NCBI GenBank assembly: GCA_964549635.1
Contig: CAZJVJ010000022.1
Location: 1 to 12,673, forward strand
Reading direction: 5' to 3'
Source: VGNY01 sp964549635
GTDB lineage: Bacteria; Chloroflexota; Dehalococcoidia; GIF9; UBA5629
Length of the DNA: 12,673 nucleotides
A program made the translations under genes and the position numbers. Positions 1 through 6,070 of this stretch are shown in pieces (positions within the stretch are counted from its first letter, which is position 1; each line of letters starts with the position of its first letter). The notes beneath the pieces were generated by a model, which saw only the letters and a program-made list of their open reading frames with translations, had not been told where the DNA came from and did not search any database.

Positions 1-205
1 TGCCACCGTATTCTTTTCGCCAACGGTAATAGATGTGGGCACTTACCCTGATTCTCTTGCTTGCTACGGAGATGGTTGCCCCCTGGCTTAAGAGGGTCTC
101 CGCTTCCCTGAGCTTGTTGAGTGTCAGTATTCGCAGGACATTCACTGAATTATCCCACAAAGAATGGCAGTTCTTATAGTCATCCATACGCTCAAACTTT
201 ACCAT
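1..205 (-). CDS. IS3-family transposase OrfA, N-terminal part, cut by the window edge
   Basis: Reading the minus strand from an ATG at 205-203 gives 68 codons with no stop before the left edge. The part from about residue 30 on (KLREAETLLSQGATISVASK, then a TYY-like IYYRWRKEYGG) is the helix-turn-helix segment typical of IS3-family OrfA proteins, which bind the element's ends. OrfA normally continues for about another 30 residues and is followed by OrfB (DDE integrase domain) through a -1 frameshift; both would lie left of the window. An in-frame stop at 217-215 limits the start to this ATG or the one at 187. The first 30 residues do not resemble the usual start of such proteins (normally a basic stretch with a PEEI-like motif), so the 5' end may be decayed or rearranged. 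It is transcribed away from the sulfur operon. The element's terminal inverted repeat could not be identified between 206 and 286. Confidence 0.72.
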   Translation of the reverse strand, partial: MVKFERMDDYKNCHSLWDNSVNVLRILTLNKLREAETLLSQGATISVASKRIRVSAHIYYRWRKEYGG

Positions 206-286
206 GCTTACATTCTATCCCGTGGATACCTTCCTAACGAGACAGAATGGAGGCAATCGCTGGCAGCAAATTAAACATTCCCGAGG

Positions 287-310
287 ATTGTTGATTCTAG
301 ATTAACCATT
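287..310 (+). repeat. Left copy of a 24-bp imperfect direct repeat flanking the cluster
   Basis: The sequence ATTGTTGATTCT followed by AGATTAACCATT matches 12649-12672 at 22 of 24 positions (differences at 299 and 308). This copy ends about 25 bp upstream of the -35 box of the operon promoter. Its two halves form a weak dyad (GTTGAT / ATTAAC). It could be a regulator site, a dispersed genomic repeat or an insertion footprint; the window does not decide. Confidence 0.6.
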
Positions 311-334
311 CGTCAGTTTTTTGGGGCGTAAGAC

Positions 335-363
335 TTGACAAGATCTCTTAGCTATTATATACT
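335..363 (+). promoter_or_regulatory. Sigma-70 type promoter of the sulfur operon
   Basis: A perfect -35 box TTGACA (335-340) is separated by 17 bp from TATACT (358-363), one base from the -10 consensus. Predicted transcription start is near 370. It points toward the Rrf2-type regulator gene at 398 and is the only near-consensus promoter noticed in the window. No transcript data are available; the call is from sequence alone. Confidence 0.85.
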
Positions 364-364
364 A

Positions 365-385
365 TGTTGACCATAATAGTCAACA
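365..385 (+). promoter_or_regulatory. IscR type-1-like palindromic operator on the transcription start
   Basis: TGTTGAC, seven bases, GTCAACA is a perfect inverted repeat with 7-bp arms. It begins 1 bp after the -10 box and covers the predicted start, so a bound protein would block initiation. The core (367-383) fits the IscR type-1 consensus YYGACTRWWWYAGTCRR, as recalled, at 16 of 17 positions. The downstream gene encodes an Rrf2/IscR-type protein, so negative autoregulation is inferred. It does not resemble the CymR box of Firmicutes. Confidence 0.8.
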
Positions 386-397
386 ATTCGAGGTGAA

Positions 398-901
398 ATG
401 ATAAAGCTTTCTACCAGAGGGCGATATGGAACCAGGGTTCTCCTGGATTTAGCCCTTCGGTGGGGAGAAGGGCCGATACCATTGAAGGATGTAGCCCGAA
501 ACCAGCAGGTCTCGGTGCTGTATCTGGAGCACTTGATAAGACCTCTTATGGCTGCTGGACTAATAAAGAGTATACGAGGTGCCAGAGGTGGCATCTGGCT
601 GGTCAAGCCTCCTCAGGAGATAAAGCTTAGTGAAGTGATCGGACTACTTGAGGGTTCTACTGACTTGGTTGGGTGCCTTGATGACCCCAGCACTTGTCCT
701 CGCGCCGATTCTTGTGTGACGCGTGATCTTTGGGCTGAGCTGAAAAAGGCAATAGACGGGGTTTTGGCGTCCACAACATTGCAGGATTTGGTTGAGCGTC
801 AAAAGAGAAAAGAGCACTCTGCTGAGAAATATACTACATATAAGTTACGGAATGATGGTTTGAACGAGGCATGCAAGAACGAGAAAGGCTACTATGACTG
901 A
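398..901 (+). CDS. Rrf2/IscR-family transcriptional regulator with Fe-S-type cysteine triad
   Basis: This 167-residue cytoplasmic DNA-binding protein begins with the Rrf2 signature (MIKLSTRGRYGTRVLLDLAL). A winged helix follows, with IPLKDVARNQQVS as the helix-turn-helix start and the wing IRGARGGIWL (59-68). Cysteines C93, C100 and C106 fall where IscR carries its [2Fe-2S] ligands (C92, C98, C104 in E. coli), but spacing is C-x6-C-x5-C rather than C-x5-C-x5-C. A fourth cysteine (C159) lies in a basic/polar tail. The start is preceded by GAGGTG (390-395), close to the ATG but the only candidate. It is the first gene after the promoter and palindrome, and its end overlaps the next gene by 8 bp. 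Known Rrf2 proteins sense Fe-S status (IscR), cysteine through CysK (CymR), NO or redox. The cysteine triad favours Fe-S or sulfur sensing; the true signal is unknown. Confidence 0.9.
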   Translation: MIKLSTRGRYGTRVLLDLALRWGEGPIPLKDVARNQQVSVLYLEHLIRPLMAAGLIKSIRGARGGIWLVKPPQEIKLSEVIGLLEGSTDLVGCLDDPSTCPRADSCVTRDLWAELKKAIDGVLASTTLQDLVERQKRKEHSAEKYTTYKLRNDGLNEACKNEKGYYD

Positions 902-1904
902 CAGATATGCAAGGCAAACGCTTTTCATTGATATAGGCAAGGAAGGGCAGAGGAGATTAAGGGAGAGTTGCGTGGTGCTCATCGGCTGTGGGGCGGTAGG
1001 TACAGTTGTTGCCACTTCTCTGGTGCGTGCTGGTGTGGGCAAGATGAGAATTGTAGATAGAGATTTCATAGAGTACCACAATTTGCAGACTCATATCGTC
1101 TTTGATGAGGATGACATTAAAAATCAATTACCAAAGGCTGTGGCTGCGAAACGGCGTCTGATGAAGGTAAATTCGGAGGTTGAGGTTGAGGGAATAGTCG
1201 CTAACGTAAACTACACTAACATTGAGAGTTTCGTAAGTGGTGCAAACTTAATTCTGGACGGGGTAGACAACATAGAAACTCGTTTTCTCATTAACGATGC
1301 CTCATTAAAGCAGAAAATCCCGTGGATTTATGGGGAGGCTGTTGCTTCACGGGGACTGACTTTTGACATAATTCCTGGTGAAACTCCGTGCTTCCAATGC
1401 ATCTTTGCCAGCCCGTTCAGCCATGGGACAGTTTACACTGCCGAGACTGTTGGTGTGATTAGTCCTGCTCCGCTTGTCGTCGGCTCACTTGAGTCCGTTG
1501 AGGCCTTGAAGATACTAGTTGGCGCCAAGGGCATCAATCGAGACCACATAGTTGTTGATGTTTGGAAAGGCACTTTTCATCGCTTAAAAATCAGCTCCCG
1601 TAGTGGTTGCCCTGCCTGCCAGGGTAAATACGAATTCTTGGAGGGAAAGTTTGGCATGAAGGTCACTTCGCTTTGTGGCCAGCATGCCGTTCAGGTTATA
1701 AATCCCAAGATGGAAAGTATCTCGTTGGAAAATTTGGCAGCACGTCTAAACTCGATGGGGCAGGTTTTCTATAACGAGTTTATGTTGCGATTTTCCAGTG
1801 ATTCTCATGAGATGGTTGTTTTCCCCGACGGTCGCGCGATTGTTAAGAATACCAATGATGAGTCATTAGCTCTATGGCTTTATAACAAATATATCGGAGG
1901 CTAA
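894..1904 (+). CDS. HesA/MoeB/ThiF-family E1-like adenylyltransferase
   Basis: Family members adenylate the C-terminal glycine of small ubiquitin-like sulfur carriers (ThiS, MoaD) so that sulfur from a desulfurase can be loaded. The nucleotide site is clear: GCGAVG (31-36), IVDRD (53-57) and DGVDN (122-126). A structural zinc site is given by C166/C169 (PCFQC) and C239/C242 (GCPAC). The 336-residue length fits ThiF/MoeB proteins with a C-terminal extension; here residues 258-336 include SLCGQHAVQV and the VFPDGRAI segment found in that extension. In ThiF the loop after the first zinc pair carries a cysteine (C-x-T-A-G-V); here the matching segment reads YTAETVGV with no cysteine, leaving C261 as a candidate thiol. 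No carrier protein gene is visible nearby. It overlaps the regulator gene by 8 bp and is followed 13 bp later by a cysteine desulfurase, its likely sulfur source. Substrate pathway (thiamine, molybdopterin or other) cannot be told. Confidence 0.88.
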   Translation: MTDRYARQTLFIDIGKEGQRRLRESCVVLIGCGAVGTVVATSLVRAGVGKMRIVDRDFIEYHNLQTHIVFDEDDIKNQLPKAVAAKRRLMKVNSEVEVEGIVANVNYTNIESFVSGANLILDGVDNIETRFLINDASLKQKIPWIYGEAVASRGLTFDIIPGETPCFQCIFASPFSHGTVYTAETVGVISPAPLVVGSLESVEALKILVGAKGINRDHIVVDVWKGTFHRLKISSRSGCPACQGKYEFLEGKFGMKVTSLCGQHAVQVINPKMESISLENLAARLNSMGQVFYNEFMLRFSSDSHEMVVFPDGRAIVKNTNDESLALWLYNKYIGG

Positions 1905-1917
1905 TAGGGTAAAGGCT

Positions 1918-3069
1918 ATGATATACCTTGATAATGCAGCTACCTCCTGGCCTAAGCCAGAAAGCGTTTATCGGGCCATGGATGAGTTCTTGAGAAAGAA
2001 TGCGGGCAGTCCGGGTCGTGGTGCTCACAGTATGTCTTTAGCAGCTGCGGAGATGGTTGCAGAAACGAGGATGCTTATTGCCCGCCTCATAAATGCCCCA
2101 GAGAGGGAGCGGATTATCTTCACCCTCAATTGCACGGATGCCCTAAACCTAGGGATTAAGGGGCTGCTTAAACCAGGAGACCACGTTATTACTAGCTGTA
2201 TCGAACATAATTCCGTAGTCCGTCCTCTGAACAAACTTGAGCGGCAAGGGGTCAAGGTTGTCAGAATACCACCTTCGGCTGAGACAGGTGTCATGTCGCC
2301 CAGGGATATCGTCAATGCGATAAATAGAGAGACCAAGCTACTGATTGTTGCCCATGCCTCGAATGTAACAGGTGTTATCCAGCCTATTGATGAATATGGA
2401 ATGGTGGCTAGACAGCATAACCTAATCTTCATGGTGGACGCGGCTCAATCGATTGGCAAGTACCCTATTGATGTCCAGGCGAGTAATATCGATTTGCTCG
2501 CCTTCGCCGGGCACAAGGGGTTATTTGGGCCTCCAGGTACCGGAGGGCTTTATGTGGGCAACCGCGTTGACCTCGATTCGCTGCGCGAGGGTGGCACCGG
2601 CGTATATTCTGAGCAAGAAGAGCAACCAACTGCTTTACCGTATCGATACGAAAGTGGAACTTTAAATAGCGTCGGCATCTGTGGGCTTGGCGCTGGGCTG
2701 AAATATATCTTCAGTGAAGGTTTAGAGAAAATTAGCGCCCATGAGCAGTACCTGACTGGCAGACTAATTGAGGGATTATCCAGCATACCCGGGTTAACTC
2801 TTTACAGAGCCAATGGCGGGAGTAATCAGGCACCAGTTATCTCGTTCAATATTGAGGGATACGAGCCAGCAGAGGTAGGTATCATTCTTGACCAAGCTTT
2901 CGATATCAAGGCGAGAGCCGGGCTTCATTGCTCCCCAGCAGCTCATAAGACCCTGGGCACTTATCCACTCGGTACCGTACGCTTAAGCCCGGGGTATTTT
3001 AATACTGATGATGAGATTTCCTTTACACTTCACGCTCTAGAAAAGATTGCGAGGGCGCAGATTCGGTAG
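1918..3069 (+). CDS. Class-V aminotransferase fold cysteine desulfurase (EF2568-like/SufS-like group)
   Basis: A PLP enzyme of 383 residues that would release sulfur from cysteine as a protein persulfide, giving alanine. It begins with YLDNAATSWPKPE, typical of the group that is short at its N-terminus. The PLP-stacking histidine is H97 in SCIEHNSV, the cofactor aspartate is D174 (VDAAQS) and the Schiff-base lysine is K200 in AGHKGLFGPPGTG. The active cysteine is C338 in RAGLHCSPAAH, the short-loop arrangement of type II (SufS/CsdA) enzymes, not the long flexible loop of IscS. The group has been noted beside selenium-related genes in some Firmicutes, so a selenocysteine lyase role is possible. 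It follows the E1-like gene by 13 bp, suggesting that the two act together. The start is supported by GGGTAAAGG (1907-1915) and by the family start. No SufBCD or SufE gene is in view. Confidence 0.9.
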   Translation: MIYLDNAATSWPKPESVYRAMDEFLRKNAGSPGRGAHSMSLAAAEMVAETRMLIARLINAPERERIIFTLNCTDALNLGIKGLLKPGDHVITSCIEHNSVVRPLNKLERQGVKVVRIPPSAETGVMSPRDIVNAINRETKLLIVAHASNVTGVIQPIDEYGMVARQHNLIFMVDAAQSIGKYPIDVQASNIDLLAFAGHKGLFGPPGTGGLYVGNRVDLDSLREGGTGVYSEQEEQPTALPYRYESGTLNSVGICGLGAGLKYIFSEGLEKISAHEQYLTGRLIEGLSSIPGLTLYRANGGSNQAPVISFNIEGYEPAEVGIILDQAFDIKARAGLHCSPAAHKTLGTYPLGTVRLSPGYFNTDDEISFTLHALEKIARAQIR

Positions 3070-3103
3070 GAGCTTACCAGAAACTAAAAAACAAAGGGGG
3101 TAC

Positions 3104-3577
3104 ATGGTAGTGCGTACAAGTCAATATTTAGCGGTGAAGGTGCTGGTTCTTGCGGCGATATCGGTTGCCATGGGTATGGCATTTGTCTATCAGGGAATTG
3201 AAAAGGAAACCTGGATACGGGAAGCAATGCGGATGGAGAAGGTAACTTTGGGCCTCCCCGAAAGTGCAGTGAAGGCTGGTGAGGTGATTGATTCCTCAGA
3301 AGAAGCACAAGCCGCTGCCGACACGATAAGAGAGCATCGCCGAACGATAGCTCTTAGTTATCAGGAATTGCTGGGTAGTGGCCGTTATGACCCGACAAAT
3401 CCCAAACACTTGACCTATGCACAGGCTTTGAACATGGAGAACTATTTGTATCTTGCTGTTCTTGGCTTCGGTGTTACCACCGTGGTTATCGCTGTCGGTG
3501 CATTTATGATCATAGTGGGGATTAGCCTTGGTTGTGTTGGGATAGTATTGCTTAAATTGACAAAAAGAATATCCTAG
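3104..3577 (+). CDS. Small two-helix membrane protein of unknown function
   Basis: I do not recognise a characterised family. From the ATG at 3104, preceded by AAAGGGGG (3094-3101 region), the protein is 157 residues. An upstream in-frame ATG at 3047 would lie inside the desulfurase gene and adds a basic, gene-overlap sequence, so 3104 is preferred. Residues about 8-28 form a first transmembrane helix (YLAVKVLVLAAISVAMGMAF). About 85 mostly polar residues follow, including AQAAADTIREHRRTI and a RYDPTNPKHLTYAQA segment. A long hydrophobic stretch near residues 112-152 could be one or two helices, and the protein ends in a basic tail. The middle part would face outside if the N-terminus is inside. 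There are no metal-binding or catalytic motifs. It starts 34 bp after the desulfurase gene and probably belongs to the same transcript; a membrane partner role is only a guess. Confidence 0.75.
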   Translation: MVVRTSQYLAVKVLVLAAISVAMGMAFVYQGIEKETWIREAMRMEKVTLGLPESAVKAGEVIDSSEEAQAAADTIREHRRTIALSYQELLGSGRYDPTNPKHLTYAQALNMENYLYLAVLGFGVTTVVIAVGAFMIIVGISLGCVGIVLLKLTKRIS

Positions 3578-3652
3578 CATTGGTTTTTATAAAAACTTCA
3601 AATAATTCTTACGATATTTTCACCAATGCCTGTTATCATTCGGTCAATGCCT
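3577..3652. repeat. Intergenic cluster of short inverted and direct repeats
   Basis: The 135-bp gap before the lipoprotein gene, the widest inside the cluster, is AT-rich. GCATTGGT (3577-3584) pairs with ACCAATGC (3622-3629). A perfect 14-bp palindrome GTTTTTATAAAAAC sits at 3583-3596. CAATGCCT occurs at 3624-3631 and again at 3645-3652, 21 bp apart (two helical turns). None has the GC stem plus T-run of an intrinsic terminator. They could be a weak structure, or operator halves for a second promoter, but no convincing -35/-10 pair was found. Confidence 0.4.
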
Positions 3653-3712
3653 TATTAAGTAATCGGGTAACCGGGGAAGCAAATAAATAATAGTCAAGGA
3701 GGTTAACGGTTA

Positions 3713-4180
3713 ATGAGTCGAAAAAGTTTGGTACAGTCTTTTGTTTTTGTGTTGGTGTTAAGTCTGGTGTTGGTTTTAGTTAGTTGCAGTGGGGCACAAG
3801 CCACGGCTAATACTTCGGCCGAGACTACGAAAGCTATACCGGGTGATGACACTGTTGTACAAAGTTCAGGCTTATCTGGGCCAGAGACATCTCAGCCACC
3901 TAAACAAGAGGAAAACATCAATATAGTGCGAATAAGCGACATATTGACCAAACCTGATGCTTACAAAGATCAAGTGGTTGTGGTGAAGGGGAAAATTATT
4001 TCTGAGTGTGGCGCCGGTTGCTGGTTCACCTTGAACGATGGTACTGGAACTATATATGTTGACCTGAAACCGAGCAACTTTGTAATACCACAGAAACGAG
4101 GAGCTACTGCAATGGTGCACGGAGAAGTAGTCCGTAAAAGCGGCGATACATATATTATTGGCAAGAAGGTTGAATTTTAA
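3713..4180 (+). CDS. Lipoprotein with an OB-fold-like domain
   Basis: This 155-residue exported protein starts with a signal peptide (SRKSLVQ then a hydrophobic run to about residue 23) and a lipobox LVSC, giving C25 as the lipidated residue. Residues 26-70 are a Thr/Ser/Pro-rich linker. Residues 71-155 look like a small OB-fold barrel (RISDILTKPDAYKDQVVVVKG, TGTIYVDL, GATAMVHGEVV, YIIGKKVEF). Such domains occur in several periplasmic proteins. Two cysteines in ECGAGCWF (C99, C103) could form a disulfide or bind a metal. It has an excellent AAGGAGGT ribosome site (3696-3703) and is 12 bp upstream of the permease gene, so it likely serves as the outer-face partner of that ABC transporter. Ligand and direction are unknown; a DNA role is unlikely given the signal peptide. 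Confidence 0.8.
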   Translation: MSRKSLVQSFVFVLVLSLVLVLVSCSGAQATANTSAETTKAIPGDDTVVQSSGLSGPETSQPPKQEENINIVRISDILTKPDAYKDQVVVVKGKIISECGAGCWFTLNDGTGTIYVDLKPSNFVIPQKRGATAMVHGEVVRKSGDTYIIGKKVEF

Positions 4181-4192
4181 GGGATAGTTACT

Positions 4193-5362
4193 ATGAACTT
4201 TACCAATCTGGCTGTGAAGAATCTGTTAAGGCGGCGTGGCAGGACAATCCTGACCATACTCGGTGTGGCTATTGCTATCGCTGCGTTGTTCAGCCTTTTG
4301 TCTTTTAATTCCGGTTATGAGAAACAGTTGAGCGGTGAACTTGGTAGTCTAGGTATCCATATTTTGGCAGTGCCCAAAGGATGTCCTTATGAGGCCGCCT
4401 CGCTTATTATTCACGGTGGCGTTATACCGAAATATCTGTCGGATTCAGACGTTGAGGCAACGAAGAAAATCTCCGGTATAGAAATCGCCAGCCCCATGCT
4501 CCTTCATCAGTTTTACAAGGATGATAAGCCTCACATTGTGTATGGTATCAATATTGATGATATGCTCCGCCTTAAGCCGTGGTGGAAGGTTGAGGGTAGG
4601 TTCTTCTCGCAGTATGAAGATAATGTGATGGTCATTGGCAGAAGCCTGGCGGATAGAGAAAAATTAAATGTAGGTGATGTGTTGCCTTTCGGACCAGACA
4701 AAACACCATTTACTATTGTTGGCATCTTGGAAAGGACGGGCACACAGGATGATGAGTTCCACTTTTTACCCCTTCAGGTTGTGCAAAGGGTCTTTGACAA
4801 GCCTAGCCAAGTAACAACAATAGCCATCAGGGTGAGTGATATTTCCAAGATACCTGAGATTTCCAGTCAACTAGAGAAGATTCCTGACATCCAGGTTGTA
4901 ACCATGACGCAGGTGATGGGCACCATCATGAATTTGGTGGGTTCAGCACGGACGCTCCTCATGTCGGTCATTGCTGTAGCTATCATTATAAGTGCTGTAG
5001 GCATAATGAATACGCTGCTCATGTCTGTCAACGAAAGGATGAGGGAGTTCGGGATGATGAAAGCCATAGGAGCTTCTGGGACGGATATCGGCAAGCTGGT
5101 ACTTATTGAGACGCTATTCATTACCATCATTGGCGGAGTAATTGGCCTGCTGCTCTCGACACTAGGCTCTAGCTTGATAGAGGGCTTTGTCAAGGGAATA
5201 ATCCCATATTCGCCGGCTGGCAGGCTTATAGCGCCTGAACCAGGGTTGATCGGCTTGTGTTTATTATTCTCTGTCATTATCGGATTTGCCTGTGGGATAT
5301 ACCCGGCGATTAAGGCATCACGCCTAACACCGATGGAAGCTATACGGAGTAATTTGGAATGA
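4193..5362 (+). CDS. MacB/FtsX-type ABC transporter permease
   Basis: A 389-residue membrane subunit with the four-helix plan of the MacB/LolC/FtsX class: TM1 about 18-38, a large extracytoplasmic domain about 40-250, then TM2 (255-278), TM3 (302-328) and TM4 (350-374). Between TM2 and TM3 lies the conserved cytoplasmic stretch ERMREFGMMKAIGAS that couples to the ATPase, and the C-terminus RLTPMEAIRSN is also typical. The outer domain begins with LAVPKGCPYEAASLIIHGG (C64, H75), a distinctive motif that could bind a metal or make a disulfide with the neighbouring lipoprotein. This class usually moves mechanical force across the membrane or exports lipoproteins, peptides or other large substrates rather than importing small solutes. 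It overlaps the ATPase gene by 4 bp, implying translational coupling. Substrate unknown. Confidence 0.9.
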   Translation: MNFTNLAVKNLLRRRGRTILTILGVAIAIAALFSLLSFNSGYEKQLSGELGSLGIHILAVPKGCPYEAASLIIHGGVIPKYLSDSDVEATKKISGIEIASPMLLHQFYKDDKPHIVYGINIDDMLRLKPWWKVEGRFFSQYEDNVMVIGRSLADREKLNVGDVLPFGPDKTPFTIVGILERTGTQDDEFHFLPLQVVQRVFDKPSQVTTIAIRVSDISKIPEISSQLEKIPDIQVVTMTQVMGTIMNLVGSARTLLMSVIAVAIIISAVGIMNTLLMSVNERMREFGMMKAIGASGTDIGKLVLIETLFITIIGGVIGLLLSTLGSSLIEGFVKGIIPYSPAGRLIAPEPGLIGLCLLFSVIIGFACGIYPAIKASRLTPMEAIRSNLE

Positions 5363-6066
5363 AAGAAGAAATTATTTTGGCAAAAGGGTTAACTAAGATA
5401 TACCGTCGCGGCAGTGAGGAAATACATGCTCTTAATGATGTCAGTTTTGCTGTCACAAAAGGTGCATTTGTGACTATTGTAGGCCCTTCTGGTTCAGGAA
5501 AGACTACATTATTAAATCTTCTAGGCTGTCTTGATACACCAACGCAGGGCAGTTTAAGATTAGATGGTACGGAAATCAGTGGTCTTAAAGAGAAAGATTT
5601 AGTTGAGTTACGTCGTAAAAATATAGGTTTTGTCTTTCAGCAGTTCTACCTCTTGCCCACCCTAACAGTGCGTGAGAACATTGAACTGCCGCGCCTCTTC
5701 AGTAAGAGGAATAGCTATAAGACTAAGAGCGACGAAATTATTGAGCTTGTGGGGCTGAGTGCCAGAGCTGACCATTTGCCCAGTCAGCTTAGCGGTGGTG
5801 AGATGCAACGGGTAGCTATTGGCAGAGCCCTTATCAACGAGCCAAAAATCATATTGGCAGATGAGCCGACCGGGAATTTAGATTCGGCTACAGCCCACAA
5901 TATTTACGAGCTTTTCCAAAACTTGAACAGTCAAGGGCTCACCTTGATCATTGTCACTCATAATGTGGAACTAGCGAAAACTGCTCACAAGGTAGTTCAC
6001 TTGAGAGACGGTGAGATAACTCAAGAAGTTTCGAACGTGGGTTTGTCAAGAAAAGTCGGGAGGTAA
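5359..6066 (+). CDS. ABC transporter ATPase (MacB/LolD type)
   Basis: The cytoplasmic ATP-hydrolysing subunit, 235 residues, normal for LolD/MacB-type domains. Walker A is GPSGSGKTT (42-50), the Q-loop is FVFQQFYLLPTLTVREN (91-107), the ABC signature LSGGEMQRVAIGRA runs from 144, Walker B with the catalytic glutamate is IILADEPTGNLD (164-175) and the switch histidine is H201 (VTHN). The TGNLDSATAH and LPTLTVREN forms are hallmarks of the LolD/MacB/FtsE branch, matching the permease just upstream. The start ATG overlaps the permease stop (ATGA), and the gene ends 4 bp before cysK. The pair is embedded between sulfur-metabolism genes, which suggests but does not prove that it handles a sulfur- or metal-related substrate. 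Confidence 0.94.
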   Translation: MKEEIILAKGLTKIYRRGSEEIHALNDVSFAVTKGAFVTIVGPSGSGKTTLLNLLGCLDTPTQGSLRLDGTEISGLKEKDLVELRRKNIGFVFQQFYLLPTLTVRENIELPRLFSKRNSYKTKSDEIIELVGLSARADHLPSQLSGGEMQRVAIGRALINEPKIILADEPTGNLDSATAHNIYELFQNLNSQGLTLIIVTHNVELAKTAHKVVHLRDGEITQEVSNVGLSRKVGR

Positions 6067-6070
6067 ATAA

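Noticed and set aside
287..310. Repeat copy as an FNR/CRP-type site (TTGAT-N4-ATCAA)
   Set aside because: The right half reads ATTAA with a 5-bp spacing, so it does not fit the FNR pattern.
3047..3103. Upstream ATG for the membrane protein, adding 19 residues
   Set aside because: It begins inside the desulfurase gene without a good ribosome site, while the ATG at 3104 follows AAAGGGGG and opens directly into the first membrane helix.
3557..3591. TTGACA at 3557-3562 followed by TTTATA as a promoter for the lipoprotein gene
   Set aside because: The spacer to the nearest -10-like hexamer is about 23 bp, too long for a sigma-70 promoter.
3583..3596. GTTTTTATAAAAAC palindrome as an intrinsic terminator after the membrane protein gene
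   Set aside because: The stem is almost all A-T with no GC pairs or loop of suitable size; terminators need a stable GC stem.
3704..3714. An 11-bp reverse-complement match to the right end of the window (ATTAACCGTTA)
   Set aside because: Short, low-complexity and overlapping the lipoprotein start; chance cannot be excluded and the rest of the 24-bp repeat is absent.
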